Below, piece by piece: positions 9,644 through 23,993 of a DNA stretch of 64,000 bases; the first letter of the stretch is position 1, and each line of letters begins with the position of its first letter. The notes under the pieces were generated by a model that had not been told where the DNA came from, made no database searches, and was given only the letters and a program-made list of their open reading frames with translations. The DNA comes from Seriola aureovittata. Taxonomy: Eukaryota > Chordata > Actinopteri > Carangiformes > Carangidae. The translations under genes and the position numbers were made by a program. Location of the stretch: NCBI RefSeq assembly GCF_021018895.1, contig NC_079374.1:4063712-4127711 (forward strand), written 5' to 3'.

Positions 9644-10065
9644 ATGGAAAGACTTTCAAATGTTCATCTGACATCTCATCGACCCCTGCCTGTACTAAGA
9701 TGCCATTGGTCCCATGTTGCACTCAACTTTGTCACTGGACTGTCTCCCTCTCAAGGTAACACCGTCACTCTTACCATAGTGGACCAAAGCGTTTTCTGGC
9801 TGTCCCCAAACTCCCCAAGCTCTGAAAGACTGTTAATGTCCTGGTCAATCTGCATGCCTTTTTGTCTTGCTCCTGGTGTCGCTGTGAGTTTGTCTTCTGG
9901 TTTCCCTCAGACTAATAGGCAGGTGGAGCAGGCCAACCAGGACCTGGAGGCGTTATTGCAATGTATAGAATATACACAACTTCCAGCGCTGCTATTGGTT
10001 GCCAAAATGACTTTCTTTGCAGAGTGGATGGTCATCCCCTGTTGGAGCCATGGGGCCCCAATGGG
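9644..10065 (+). pseudogene. Relic of a Gypsy integrase core
   Basis: The frame reads RPLPVLRCHWSHVALNFVTG then LSPSQGNTVTLTIVDQ, corresponding to the integrase core start. Later GVAVSLSSGFPQTNRQVEQ and ANQDLEALLQCI match the C-terminal side of the core. The first catalytic Asp (normally in the MDFVTG motif) is Asn, the middle section with the second Asp is deleted, and other positions are eroded. It is much older than the 1196-5552 element. Confidence 0.75.
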
Positions 10066-10085
10066 CTCAGTCTGCAGTATGTATA

Positions 10086-10095
10086 TGGTATATAT

Positions 10096-10135
<40 letters not shown>
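10086..10135. repeat. (AT)n microsatellite
   Basis: Alternating TA run of about 50 bp with one slip (ATAATAT). It is directly visible. Confidence 0.9.

Positions 10136-11488
<1,353 letters not shown>

Positions 11489-11529
<41 letters not shown>
11489..11529. repeat. (GT)n microsatellite
   Basis: A GT run of about 40 bp. The adjoining stretch to 11638 (GAGAGAGAGGGCAGTG...GGCAGCAG followed by GTACGT) could be a non-coding first exon of the downstream gene, but this is only a splice-site guess. Confidence 0.85.
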
Positions 11530-12280
11530 GGTTTTGAGGGGAGGCCAAACTCTGCCAGCCCAGTGTTATTAGAGCTGTTAGACACACACATTCACAAACA
11601 GAGAGAGAGAGGGCAGTGTGTGAACGGGAGGCAGCAGGTACGTACAATGTTTTGTCTTTTTAATGCTTATTTTGTCCATAAAACACGACACAAATTAGAT
11701 GTGAAGTGTATAAGGAGCTAATAAACTAAATATCCCTATTGCCTTGTTTCAGAAAATTCTTTCTCAGGAATATGTTCAGGGCTCTAATCCTTGACCTCCT
11801 CATTGTTGGTTATTTATAATGTTGGTGAGTATAGAATTTAAGCTTATTCTACTGTATTACTCACTCAGTCTGATGAAGGACCAGATAAACTGAGCAAAAT
11901 TATGCTGCAGTTTTGTAACAATATTCATGTGTTATCTGCTGTGATATATATGTTCAGTTGCCCAATTAAAGGTAATATTATCCCTGTTAGATGAATAAGA
12001 AGATTCGGTGTTATGAGTCTTTAAGGCAGTACTACACTGAGAATCTCTTCTGCTGCACAATTACTTTGGCACTGATGCCAATGTATGAGTAACATGAGGG
12101 AGAGCAGTCTCATTTATTAACACACACACAAAGTATTGAGGTAAGTCAAATGTTTTCTGGGTAGATTTTTATTCATAGTAAAACAGTGGCATTATTGACC
12201 CATGAATGTAGTTGATGTAGTTGTAGAATATTGATTCATAAACAGGGAAAATACATTTGGTTTCAGTTTTTGGAAAATTT

Positions 12281-12322
<42 letters not shown>
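12281..12322. repeat. (AATC)n microsatellite
   Basis: About ten tandem AATC tetranucleotides. They lie about 250 bp upstream of the start codon of the KIAA2012-like gene. Confidence 0.9.
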
Positions 12323-12323
<1 letters not shown>

Positions 12324-12573
12324 CAAAAAAAACTTTATTTAGGCAGCATATATTTGAATGTTACAGACTGTAAAGAATGTAGAAATATGACCTAGTTCAC
12401 ACATACGCCTATGCCTTACCCTCATGCAACTAAGAGCTGCCAATTTACCTGCAAGATCACGTCAGTATCATCAATATATAGCACTGTCAATGTTATCTTG
12501 CTTACCTTGGAATCTAAGACATGACGTAACTAATCCTCTTCTACTCAGCTGTCCTCCAGGACAACATGACAAC

Positions 12574-12937
12574 ATGAAAGATTTGTCTCTCTCCCTGCTG
12601 AGTCGGGGGTGCGGTCGATTTGTCTCATCCAACAGAAACACAGGGAGACACGATGGACGGCTGGACGTCTGCCTCACACCACAGGTGCACACACACTCAC
12701 TCACATAGGAAACCTTCCATTCGTTCATCATTCAGTCCAGACATTCATGTATCACGCATTCCATTCATTATATAATCAATATAATCCATCAATCTACCAA
12801 AAGGATTACTACATCTGGAAGTCCCAGGATTCTCTGCTACGTCTGTCCAACAGCGGCCGTCTGCTTATGGAAGCAGAGTCAACCCTTCCAAAGACTTACA
12901 GCACTCGTAGGGGGCCACTTCTACTCTACTCCCAGGT

Positions 12938-13009
<72 letters not shown>

Positions 13010-16000
13010 TTGTGTGCGCGCGCAAGTAACTGCAGTTATGGCCCTTAGGTAACAAGGCACAGTTAACGAGACGGATATAGCTGCCAATCTTCTCAAACTT
13101 TATATCGAGCCACATAAACCTTTAAATACGAATCCCATCTTATCTTCTGCCTGCAGGACTTGGTTACCTTGGAAACCAATTGTGATTCAGAGATTGGAAA
13201 CAGGAAGAAGAGGGTTGTCCGGCAGTACACTCAGCAAGTGGAACAGCAGCTGAGCACCCTAAAGGAGCTAACGGCAGCCATTTTGAGCTACACCAGCAAC
13301 CAGGTAGATGGATTAGAGCAGGAATAACTTCTCTAGGTACATTATGTGTAGCCTATATATGTATGTATGCATTCTGTGTATGTTCTTATGTTTATGTAGC
13401 CCTATATCAAAAGAAACATTTTGTCTGAGCGCATTCAGACCATTGTTGCTGATAAGGGCCCAGATTGACATTAATTATTGACATTATCAATTGTATTTAT
13501 TTATTTATTTAGCGCTATAAATCAATATTCTTTTGTATTAACATTGACTTAAATGACTTCATGTTGTGTAATGTGAAAGTGTATGTTCACAGTGAAAAAC
13601 CTTTATTACATGAATTTTCCGCTCTACAAAGCTTTTTAGCCTGTTTTAGACTACTCATTGTTTTGGTTTCATGGCACGTTTATTATTTGGTTCAGTCTCA
13701 GCGCTCTCATTAACCCTGTTTCCAGCAGCTGCTTTTATCAAACAAGCTAAAAAACAAGTAGTCGGAGGAGTCGTAGCTGGATCATCTTTGCTTAACTGTT
13801 ATTTATCAGTCCTTTTCCATGCTTTACTGGCAGCGTAGAACCATTACTTTGATGTTTAATGGGATGGTTATGTTTCTCTGTGTGCTGTGGATGTGGAAAG
13901 AGACACTTGTTTGTTAAGATGTGAACTACAAAAACATTATAAGGTGATGACATGTGAGTGTGTGCTGTGTGTTTGTCAGTTCTTCTGCCCTCTGGTGATC
14001 AAAAATAATCTTTAATGCGTCTCTTTCCTCCAGTACACCTCTTCCCGACTTGCTCCACCCCTGTTTCCTCTACTTCACTTCCCTCCGGCTCCAGACCTTC
14101 ATGGTCCCAGACCTCTGCCTTTTCACCCCATACAAGCACAGCTCAGTCCAGAGCTGCTTGTACAGTCAAACCCACAGTGGCTTCCTGCGGAGAAAAAGTC
14201 TGAACAACTGGAGAATCAACCTGAAGGTACAAAATGGTTTCACATTTATTGAGTAAATGAATTAATAAATAAATGATCAATGATCAACTGTGCAAGCCTC
14301 ACAGAAGCCAACACTTTTGCAGATGCTCTACAGCCGTGCACACAGCTGTTGTGCACACTTGTTGACAGGAAACCCAATATGAGGCAGGAGGTTTTGGAGT
14401 TTGTTTAACCCTGAATCTTCATGACAAATATACTAAAACCACTGAAATAACCCAGTGTGGTTGGATACTAAAATGAACCTTGTCTGCAGATAAAGAGGAG
14501 GAGCCAGGCAGCAGGAACAGAGTCCGGCTGGATCTATTCATCCAGATACCCTGTACCTCCAGGACTCCAACCCCACAGACGGAGCCTCAGCCCTGGATAC
14601 ACTATGTGACAATCACCCCTGAAGAACCAGAGGAATCTCAGGTGACTCGCTAATGACTGAAGTAACATCTAAAGGCATTTGTTAAAGCTCCTTTATCTTT
14701 GCAAAATGGAAGTGAATTATGTTAATTATTCTGTTTTTAGTGCCGTTTAAGTTATTGCTCTTTCTTGCCAACTGCAGACTTACTTGGACATGAGTCTGCA
14801 GCCTACTGGAAGTTCACACTATACTGAAATACGGCACCGCAGTACGAGAGGGGAGCTCCATCATCCAAACATGAACTGTGTCCATGAAGTGGCGGATGAT
14901 CGAGGTTGTTCCATTCGGGGAAACAGTAGGACGACCTGTGACAAAGGCAACTATGAAAGATCCATAAGTGGGACCAGGCATGGGAGGATAGGTAAAGTTG
15001 TAAATTGTAAATATGGCATGAATTCAAGTCATGTACTCACCTTCCTCTTCAGTATATCAGTTAAAAGCTATATTTTACTCTCTAGTAAGACCATGTGGAG
15101 CAGAGCAGCAGTCAAACACTGAACCTCAGACAAATCCCACCTCAGGTATCGTCCAGAGCAAAAGTTCTAGCAGAGGAAGTTTCTGACCTTGTGCGACATG
15201 TTGATAGCCATGATGCTCTGATTGCCTCCCCCACACACAGGCCTGTTCCTTCCTCCTCTGAACGTGGGACATTCAGTCTGCAGGGAGAAGACAGACAGGG
15301 TAAGACGCCAGACTACAGGCTAGCTAGCAGACGGGGTAAGATAAAAGATAAAACCCTGTCTCTTTTAAATGTCATTTTGTTTGGTATTTGTTTAGTGTTT
15401 ATTACACCAATAATTTTGCCTTTTATCAGCTGCTATTTTTGTGTTTTAAAAATAGCAAATATTTGACTTAGTAGGTTTTCACACAACCATGAAAACACAT
15501 AATTGCATCAAAGAAAAGATGAATTGAGGGCAAATGGACTTGGTTATAGTTACTTGAAGACATTTCACCTCTCATCGAAGAGGCTTCTTCAGGTTCTCAC
15601 TAACTGCTGAGGAAACCTTGATTGGCAATTAATTGTGTGTATCATTGTTCAACAAACTGCACAGAAATGCAAAAGTGCATGTGCTTTTTTTTTTTTTTGT
15701 ATGTTCTCATTTCCGGGACAACGGTATTAGTTTTATCTAAAATACTGACTGATCCTTAATGGCATTACAGTATCTAAGAGCATTCAGCAAACATGCCTCT
15801 GTTGAATGTTTCAGCCGAGATGTGGGAGCTCGGACGGTGCTGAACACCGTGCACAGCGGCTGCCTCCCATAGCAGAGAGCCGGACCCTCGCCCCTGCACA
15901 AGCGGTCCTGGAGTGTCAGCAGGATGACCAGCCACGGGCAGAAAGCGACGGGTTTCAGTCCCAAGAAAGTCTGAACAGACTCCATCAGAAGGCTTTGATT

Positions 16001-18557
16001 CTACCTCTGCTGTTTCCTGAGAAGGAGGGTAACAAAGACGCACACTCTGACTCAGTTGAAAAGATAGATTTGTATGTGTTTATCACAGTGGCATGTTGTT
16101 TTCCACAGACATTCATTCTAAAATTCAGTTTATTCGGACATCATTTACGTAGTTACTTGGGGAGAAAGATATTGCCTCTCCTCAGATTATAAGATTTTTT
16201 TTGTTTCATAGTCCGTCCTTATTAGTCATAAAATCTTACTCACCAGAACTGCGTATTCACTGTATGGCGCACTACCTTCACTGTCTGCTGTGTTATTCAA
16301 GTGTCCAAATTCTGAGTGTGTAACTTTATTCACTATATGAAACCCTAAACAAATTCCTCAGGTATTTTGTTTTTTTGGTTGTGAAATGTTATTTAAAACA
16401 ATCCCAGTTTACATCATTATTTAACAGCATTTTAATCAAGTATCCGGTCAGAAATGTCCTCTATATGAAACTAAATGGGTCATATGTTATCAAGCTAAGT
16501 ATCAAGGTAACTAGGCCAAGTTTGAACTTAGTCTAGTTTGAGCAGCTTGTGCAATCGGTGTTGTGTTATATTCTCACTCTGTCTTTCAGGAGAGATAAGT
16601 GGGAAACAGAGAGGAGGAGGAGGAGGAAGAGGAGAAAAAACAGAGAGACAGTGGTTTAAAAAACAGACAGCAGGGTGGGGAGGAGGAGGAGGAAGAGGAG
16701 GAGGAGGAAGGCTACCCTCTGAGAAAGGCTCCATGATTCTGCTGGAGTCAGTTGAAGGTACAGCGCTCACATACACTGTACAAGCTGCCATTAAGGCAGG
16801 GAAACGACAGATACAGTCAGATGCAGCTGTTGTTATAGAAGACATCCTTGTGTGTTTCTCTGATAGTCAGAACTGTGCCAGCACTTTTATTTCCTTTTCA
16901 ACTCCACTCAGTGGGTTGACCTCTGTTACTTCTATGGAAGTGGAGATGATGGCAATTTAACTTTAAGACGTAACGCATGTCGAGCACAACCAGAGACACA
17001 TCCGAAGCAATACACTCCACTTAAAGATGCATTATATTCTTTCTAGCCCAAAAAGGCACCTCTCCCTGACTCTACCTCCCTCATTCAAAATGGCCGCCAC
17101 TTTCTCCAACTGTTTAGTGGAGTTTGTTTGCTGAATCTGCTAGTGTGTTTTGTCAGAGTTGATGATGGTGTTGTCTGTGGTAGCATAGGCAAGATAAAGA
17201 AAATAGTTGTGGTGTGAGGAGCAGTGATGGCTGGCATTAGGGGAGTGACTCTGGGACGCCAGTGATCACTGTCTAGCCTCCTGGAGGTGTCGTGGGACCA
17301 ACTAGACGAAACACTGGTGAAACGAGGTTCCCACCTGATGACCCCAAAGACATGTTAGTTATCACTGCTTATTAGTCTGTATAGCTAAATTAATAGTTAT
17401 TATAGGACATGTTAAGCTTAGGGAGCTATTCACTGAGTCTGGTCCATTTTCTGTAGCACAAGTTTCTTGTGTTTACCTTAAATTAAATTTCTATCTTCTC
17501 TTATACTCTGTCCTCTCCTTCAGAGCCGCCGCCTCCAGTGGGGGTGTTGGGTTGTGTTGCAGGACGGAAAGGTCCGGGCAAGCAGAGCTCTTTGGCCTTC
17601 TTACAGAACCGATTACCTGACCTCCAGGATCCCTGTGAATCCAGTGATGCTAATAGAGGTGTGGTTAGGGGCGTTCTACCGCTGGAGCTGAGAGGTAATA
17701 GGAGCTAAAACTCCTGCGACACATCTTGGTGTAACTATATATAAAACACAGTTTCAGCTGTTGAAGTTATTCTGAACTGTAGCTGCTATATAAGTTCAAA
17801 TAAAGCAAGCTGGCTTCAAAAAACCTTATCTAGATTTTAACCAAGTGTAAAAGGGCCCATGTCCCAAAGGTCAGTCTGAAACTATCTTCTTTCCAAACTC
17901 CTGTATTTTTATGGAATTTCCAAACCTGCCATTTTGCCATCATGCCATGTTGTTTTCTTAACGCTGACCTAGTAGGCGGAGGAACCCTGTCTTTACCGTG
18001 CTCACTCTGACTCTGACTTCTGCATTAGTCCACGCCACACTGAACAGAATAAAACCCAACAATAGCATTTTTTTTTTTTTTTTTGCAATGACTTTTTCCA
18101 TGAAGATAGTGTTTAAAATGTTCTTATGAATATTTATGCACTTCACCTCCTTTTGACAAAAATAACTACATTAAGTCAAGGGGTGAGAAAGGGTGTCACA
18201 GGGTCCATGTCTCCGTTCTTCAGAGTTGTTGTGTTGTCAGATTTGCAGAATGGCAAATCTGTTGGCAGCCTGATCCTGGGTCCGGACGGAGAAATCATTC
18301 AACTGTCACTGCACGACAACAACCAGGAGACATCCCGGGGTGATGATGGCACACGGCAGCAAGGTACGATCAATGCGCACCTGGAGGAGAGACATACTGT
18401 TGTAACTAATGTTTGACGCCACATTAGGACGAGGCGAAGGATGCATTAATTATCAGTCACTCACTGTTTTTGTCTCCCAGCTCTCCAGGTTTTGTCTACA
18501 GAGGGAGAGACGTTACCCTGGGTCATTGTGCTGCAGCCTGAGCTTATTCATACAGGT

Positions 18558-18602
<45 letters not shown>

Positions 18603-21600
18603 CTTGTGGTCATTTAACTCGCATTGTATTGTGTCCACACTTGCACACATGCTTTCAGTCACAGTCTCTGCAGGAAATAGGAAATATCCACGCCAGCAGT
18701 TTATGGATGTAGTTGAACGTCAAACTTGCTCATGAGAACGAGCAACATGATGCACTGTCACTTTCTTCCCTTCTGCCTTTAAACAGATGAAATAACGGCT
18801 CGACCAACGGGTGTAGAAGAACTGGAACTTGTCACCTCTGTTGCACGGTGTTATGCTCAGTGTCCATTTGTTGTGGCTCACACAGCTAAAACTGATTGTA
18901 ATGATAGATGTCAGGTTTAAGCTTTTGGATGCTGCTCAGGGGTGTGACATGTTAACGCCGGTCTAACAAGTCTTTTGTGTTTGTTTTGGCTCGTGTTTCA
19001 TTCTAATACAACACTCTGTATTCTTCGCTCTGCATCCATCTCCCCAGAACCAGATATGATTAAATGAATTTACATTCATTTGAACATGTGGTTGTTTACT
19101 TATTAGCTTCCCTTTGTAATTTCATAATACCTTCACATTATGTTCAAACCACGTCTGTTTTTTGTTGTATTGTTTAGAACAATTCAGCTCACTCTACTTA
19201 CTTTTATGTCGTTTCCAATTAAGTAAATTAGAATTACCAACCGCCGCCCGTGTCCTCGTCCTGGCTCTAAACGTTGCCTGGTCATTGTATATGTGTGCAG
19301 GAGGAGAGGTGGAGCTGAGTGCAGATGATCTTGTGGGTAACACCCAGCACCATCGGCCCGTGCACAGGGTGAGTATCGTAGGATAAAGCCTTCATTAACA
19401 CGCGTGTTGCCTGAGGTGTTTGAACCAAAAATAAATCACACTCCTCAGTCAAATCTGTATATGCATGAAACACATACGGTACTGATGTTGCACAGTAACC
19501 AGTGCAGGTAACATTCCCAACTCCCTTAAAGAAATAAATCCAGTTGATGACATGCAAATGTTAATAAAGTAATATTTGATGTCAGGACATGAGAGACTGT
19601 ACCGGAGAGCAGATTGTGACGGACTGTGTGATTCATGTCTCCAACCAGCTCTCAGATCTTCGTAGCTCTGCAGACACTGATGCGTGTTCACCCACCGGCC
19701 TCGCTGACACAGGTAAAACTCTGCTGCTCATTTTATCATAATCTGACCGTTTTGACTTTTTAATTCTATTAAAATCTTCCTGTTTGTCGCTCCAGCGGCT
19801 GTGAGCCAGAAAAAAACAAAGACTGCAAAGGCAGTAATGGGAACGTGGAAGGAACCAAAGAAGGGTGTTAAAAACAGTGTCAGGATGCCTCCACTGAAGG
19901 AGTGGAGAGAGGAGCCAGGAGGAGGTGACACACAGGCAGAGGAGGAGGAGGAGGAGGATGAAGGGGAAGAGCTCGCCATGACTGGACACACTAACCACTT
20001 GTCTGGATCACACCGGCCAGGGTCTGTGTAATTCACTTTGAACTGTGTTTTAGCTCAAATCAACAACTCTGAAACTCTTAGGTTCTGTTTCCTAAAGACA
20101 AATACAGTCATTATAATTTGAATATCACATCACGTCTCAAAACCTGCATGGTAATTAAAGTTCACTCGATAGATATGTGACCTCAACCCTCGTCCAGAGC
20201 AAGAGTCTGGTTTTCTGTGGAAGATAAAGGTTGTTTTACTGAAATCATGACATGAGGATTTCTGCACAATGAAGACGTAAATGTCTTTTTGGTTTTCATC
20301 AATCTTTAATCTTCAGCAATCTTCAGGTAAAAAGTGGTTGTCGTCATTATGCCACAATTGTTTTTACATCTTCGAAATGAACACGTTGAGTCACGTTTTT
20401 TGTTTTGAGTCCGTCAAGTCAATCCAGACAGAGGCTTCAGTATAAAGGTGGTGTGTTTCTCAGCCGGCAGAACGTCGGCCCGACTGAAGCACCAGCAGGA
20501 GAAGCCGTGGACAGAAGGAGGAAGAACATTAAGGACACAGAGGGAGCTGCAGTAACTACCGGGTGAACCAGAAATGCTCTCAAACCGTCATGAGATCAAA
20601 ACACCACAGACTCTTTGGTTTACATTTTTTAAAGTGCTGAGCAGCTGCACATACTCACACACACGTCCGTGTCCTCCATTTACCCAGGAAAAGGGAAATG
20701 AAAACGGTGAAAACTACAGAATCAGACGGACAGACAACGAGAAAAGGAGGAAGACGGCAGAGACAAAGAGTGGAAGGCAACTCTCAACCAATCAGGAGCC
20801 AGAAACAAGAGGAGAGGACCAACAGAGACACAGCAGAGACTCAGGACCACCCTGCTCTCTCCTCTGTGGTGAGCAGATTTAAAAGGTTGTAAATTATGTA
20901 AAAACAGAGATATCAGAAGCATAGCAACTCATGTATCTATAATCACTGGTTTTCAGAAAAAGAAAAAGAGAGACAGGGAAGGAGAGAGAGGAGAAGTGAA
21001 GACAAATGAGGAGAAAGAAGAGCGAGGAGGAGAAGCGGCGAGGCAGAAGGAGGTGTCTGCTGGGAGGAGGAGGAGAAGAGGGAGGCTGAAACACAAAGAG
21101 TTAGTTACTGGTAAGATATCGCAAACACAGCTGGACACATTGACATATTGATCCTACAGTATATCCTTTTCTTTTCTTTTGTAGTCCTTTCTTTTTGCAC
21201 TTTCCCTTTATTTTTCTTTGCTTTGCTTTTCTCACAGGAAACCATGAGGACCCTGAGGAGAAGGAGGAGGAGGTGGAGATCAACCAGGAGATGGAAGATC
21301 AGAAACAAGACGACAAAACAAAAACAAATTCAGAGGAAGAGACAGAAACAGAAACAGATCATCTCTCCGCCAGTGACAAACACAGCAGCGTCCGATCGGC
21401 GAGTTCACTCAGGTCCTCAAACGCTTCGTCCCGGGTCAATCGGAGCAGCTCAAGGAGGTCTGCCGCCTCTTCCTGTGAGGGGGCGGTGCCAGCCACGGGT
21501 CTCGCTTCAGCACGTGGCCGCCTGTCATCATGCTCAACTGTCATGGTAACGGACGAACAGCTGATGTTGAACCCAGTAAAACCAGAGGTTGGTAACAAGA

Positions 21601-23679
21601 ACAAACACACACATAATATTATATTCACATATTTTTTTAGCCTTTGTAATGCTGATTTTTATTATTTGATTACTGCCAAAAAATCTTCTTTTACTATATT
21701 TTAGAATATTATCTAATATATTAAACAGTGGATCGTATCATTTAGTCGCCCGGGCCCAGAAAGCGTCGGGTGGAGGAAGAGGCTGCAGCTCTGCGTCTGG
21801 CCCAGCGAGCAGAGAGGCGGAGGCAGGAGGTGGAGAGGAGGAAGAGGGAACGGGAGGAGCAGGAAAGGAAGCAGCAGGAGAAGGAGCAGACGGAGGAGAG
21901 GATGAAGAACGAGCTGGAGGAGGAGAGGAGGAAGAGAGCTGAGGAGCTCAGGTGTAGATACTGAACACCCCCCCCTGAAATTCCTCTCTGTGCTGACCTC
22001 CAGCGCTGTGCAGGTGTAACCCCAGGACCCTGTGACATCACCAGTAGGTGTGGTTACAGGTTCATGGAGTGCACTGCTCACCACACAGAGGTGAAAGGAG
22101 TGACATGAATATTGAAACTGATTTTTCTTCCTGTAATCACTCCTACTGTTCGTCCTGGCTGTGAAGAGATCTCCTGTGCTTTCGATGTAAGTGAGGCACA
22201 TTTGTGTATCTGTGTTTCTCTGTATGTAATAAGTTAACCTGATCAGATGGGTATCTTCAAACTCACTATGTATATTATGAACAGGAGGAATCATCGCAGC
22301 CAGCAAGAATAGTTTTATTGTACATATTGGAAGCTGACTATTGGTTTAAGACGCACTTTGAAAAACTGCCCTTTAATACAGGAATCGTAGTAACCTAGCA
22401 GCTGATATCCTCTAGTGCCAGCTGGTAGACAATTCACAGTTCCCAGGGTTCTGTATTCTGGAGCAACGTTTGCCCGAGTGTCCTGCTGGTGACGATAACC
22501 GCCGTCATTAAAACCTGTACACCGCCACGTCACTGATGTCAAATCTCCGTCTCCAGACTGAAGAAGCTGGCGGAGGAGGAGGAGAGGAGGAGGCGCAACG
22601 AGGAAGAGCAGGAGCGAGTGAGACGGGAACAGGCTCAAAGAGAAAGAGAGAGGAGGATGCAGGAGGAGAGGAGGAGGCAGATGGAGAGACTTCAGAGGAT
22701 GAGAGAGGAGGAGGAACAGAGGAGGAAAGGTGAGAGGACACGGGAAGTAAAAGAAGAAAGCGACGGGAGGATGACGGGTGGAGGAGAGAAAGGACACACG
22801 GAGGAGGGGGAGGAGGAGGAGGAGGAAGGAGGGTTGAGATCTACCAAAGCTAACAACAAACTAGGACGTGATAAAACAGGCCCTTCTTCAGTCATATCAC
22901 AACCACCATCATAAAGTAAACAAACTGTTTGACAACAAAGGACGCGTTTTACCATTGGTTTAATTGTGTTGAATAGATTTTGTTTTGATCAGTTTTGACT
23001 CCACTAAGCAATTTAGATTTATGCTGACGTCACGTTGCACTTTTATTCCACTTTTATTCCACCGATCCATCAGAAAAGACATTACTGCTGGAAGTCATTT
23101 CATTTCATTTTGTTTTGTCCCTCTCAGCTGAACTGGAGCGTTTGCGGCTGGAGGAGCAAAGGAGGCGGGAGGAGGAGAACAAGAAGCTCCAGGAGATGGA
23201 TGAGAGTGAGAGGATGGAGTACCTCCGCAGGAAGGAGGAGGAGGAAGAGGACGGGAGGAAGAAGGAAGAGGAGCGTAAGAGGAGAGAGGAGGAGGCCGCC
23301 ATGTTGGCTGCAGAGAAGGCCAGGCTGCAAGCGGAGCTGCTCGCCAGGTATGTACGAGCATCCGTCTCCTTAAACTGGTTGCTTATTCTACGGCAATGCT
23401 TTTATGTTACCTCACAGACGTTTTTGCGTTCCCTTCTGATTTAAATTTCCAGAGGAGGGAAGACTATTTATCGCCCCTTAACCAGCTGCTCTGTCATTCT
23501 GTCTTCCCTGCAGAGAGATGGCGCTGTTGCAGCAGCACTTGGCCTTTAAAAGGGGTCTTGTATTGGAGGCTGGAGGTCTGGAGAAAACTCAGGGTATCTC
23601 CAGACCATGGATCTACTCTTACTTCACTTTGTCGCAGCTACTGGGTCTTAATCCGGCGAAAGCTGAAACCACGACCTGA
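12574..23679 (+). CDS. kiaa2012: KIAA2012 homologue, 24 coding exons, 1275 aa predicted, C-terminal coiled coil
   Basis: The best intron-exon chain, each border GT-AG and every phase matching, is 12574-12684, 12804-12935, 13157-13303, 14034-14226, 14490-14641, 14778-14991, 15086-15145, 15241-15299, 15815-16028, 16590-16757, 17524-17694, 18202-18363, 18481-18555, 19301-19368, 19586-19712, 19796-20021, 20464-20562, 20688-20868, 20957-21110, 21238-21587, 21746-21951, 22557-22729, 23128-23347, 23514-23679. The lengths sum to 3828 nt (1276 codons). Recognition as the vertebrate KIAA2012 family rests on remembered landmarks: SLSLLSRG at the N-terminus, DYYIWKS and LPKTYSTRRGPLLLYS in exon 2, GKQSSLAFLQN in exon 11, LILGPDGE in exon 12, and GLEKTQGISRPWIYSYF at the C-terminus. 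The middle is low-complexity. Residues about 1022-1220 form a Glu/Arg-rich coiled coil encoded by imperfect GAGGAG repeats. Function is poorly known; no enzyme motif is seen. The exon 2 acceptor is uncertain (12741 is also in phase). Small exons may be missed or alternative, including a possible one near 18787. Confidence 0.85.
12936..13020. repeat. (GT)n microsatellite starting at a splice donor
   Basis: A GT run of about 80 bp with two T interruptions. It begins at the first intron base after exon 2 of the KIAA2012-like gene, so the donor GT is itself part of the repeat (CCCAG|GTGTGTATGTGTG). Confidence 0.9.
15525..15640. repeat. Probable dispersed fish repeat in an intron
   Basis: The stretch GGACTTGGTTATAGTTACTTGAAGACATTTCACCTCTCATC... 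GAAGAGGCTTCTTCAG resembles a phrase that recurs in many fish genomes. The assignment is from memory of the phrase only, and the element class is unknown. It lies in the intron between the exons at 15241 and 15815. Confidence 0.4.
18560..18600. repeat. (CA)n microsatellite just after a splice donor
   Basis: A CA run of about 40 bp that begins four bases into the intron following the exon at 18481-18555 (ACAG|GTCTGCACACAC). Confidence 0.9.
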
Positions 23680-23945
23680 GCAGATTCTCTGATTTTGTCC
23701 ATTTGTCTTCAAATCTGATTCTCTTTTGTTTAAAAAAAAAAAAAAAGTTTAAAATGTCAAATTCAAGTTCTTGTTTTCTTTGGTTTGCTTTTGTTTTTGT
23801 TTTGGACTTCACCAGTGTGTCTCTGTGGCTTCACCATCACCTTCAGCACAACTTTCATCTTTCACAACTATCGTGTCGCATGCACAAAAAACCAAGAACA
23901 TGCAAAGTTTAAAAATTGTGGGAAGCATATGAAGAGAGTAAGATC

Positions 23946-23993
23946 TTGGATGCCCCCCCCACCCCACCCCCCCCCCCCACCCCACCCCCCACT
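23946..23993. other. C-rich tract (G-quadruplex candidate on the minus strand)
   Basis: CCCCCCCC runs separated by single A bases, about 48 bp, roughly 270 bp downstream of the KIAA2012-like stop codon. The minus strand reads as four or more G runs with short loops, which fits the sequence rule for a G-quadruplex. Confidence 0.7.

Noticed and set aside
12741..12803. Longer exon 2 of the KIAA2012-like gene starting at 12741
   Set aside because: It is in phase and has a good CAG acceptor, but it adds 21 residues not expected from the family. The shorter start at 12804 fits the family better. It remains a real alternative.
18787..18919. Possible extra exon of the KIAA2012-like gene after AAACAG at 18786
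   Set aside because: The frame is open, but none of the plausible strong donors gives the phase required by the next exon. Skipping it joins the neighbouring exons in phase. It was left out of the chain.
21713..22306. Minus-strand Leu/Pro/Ser-rich frames opposite the coiled-coil exons (21.7-23.4 kb)
   Set aside because: They are shadows of the GAGGAG-rich coding strand. The plus-strand exons have splice sites and phase continuity.
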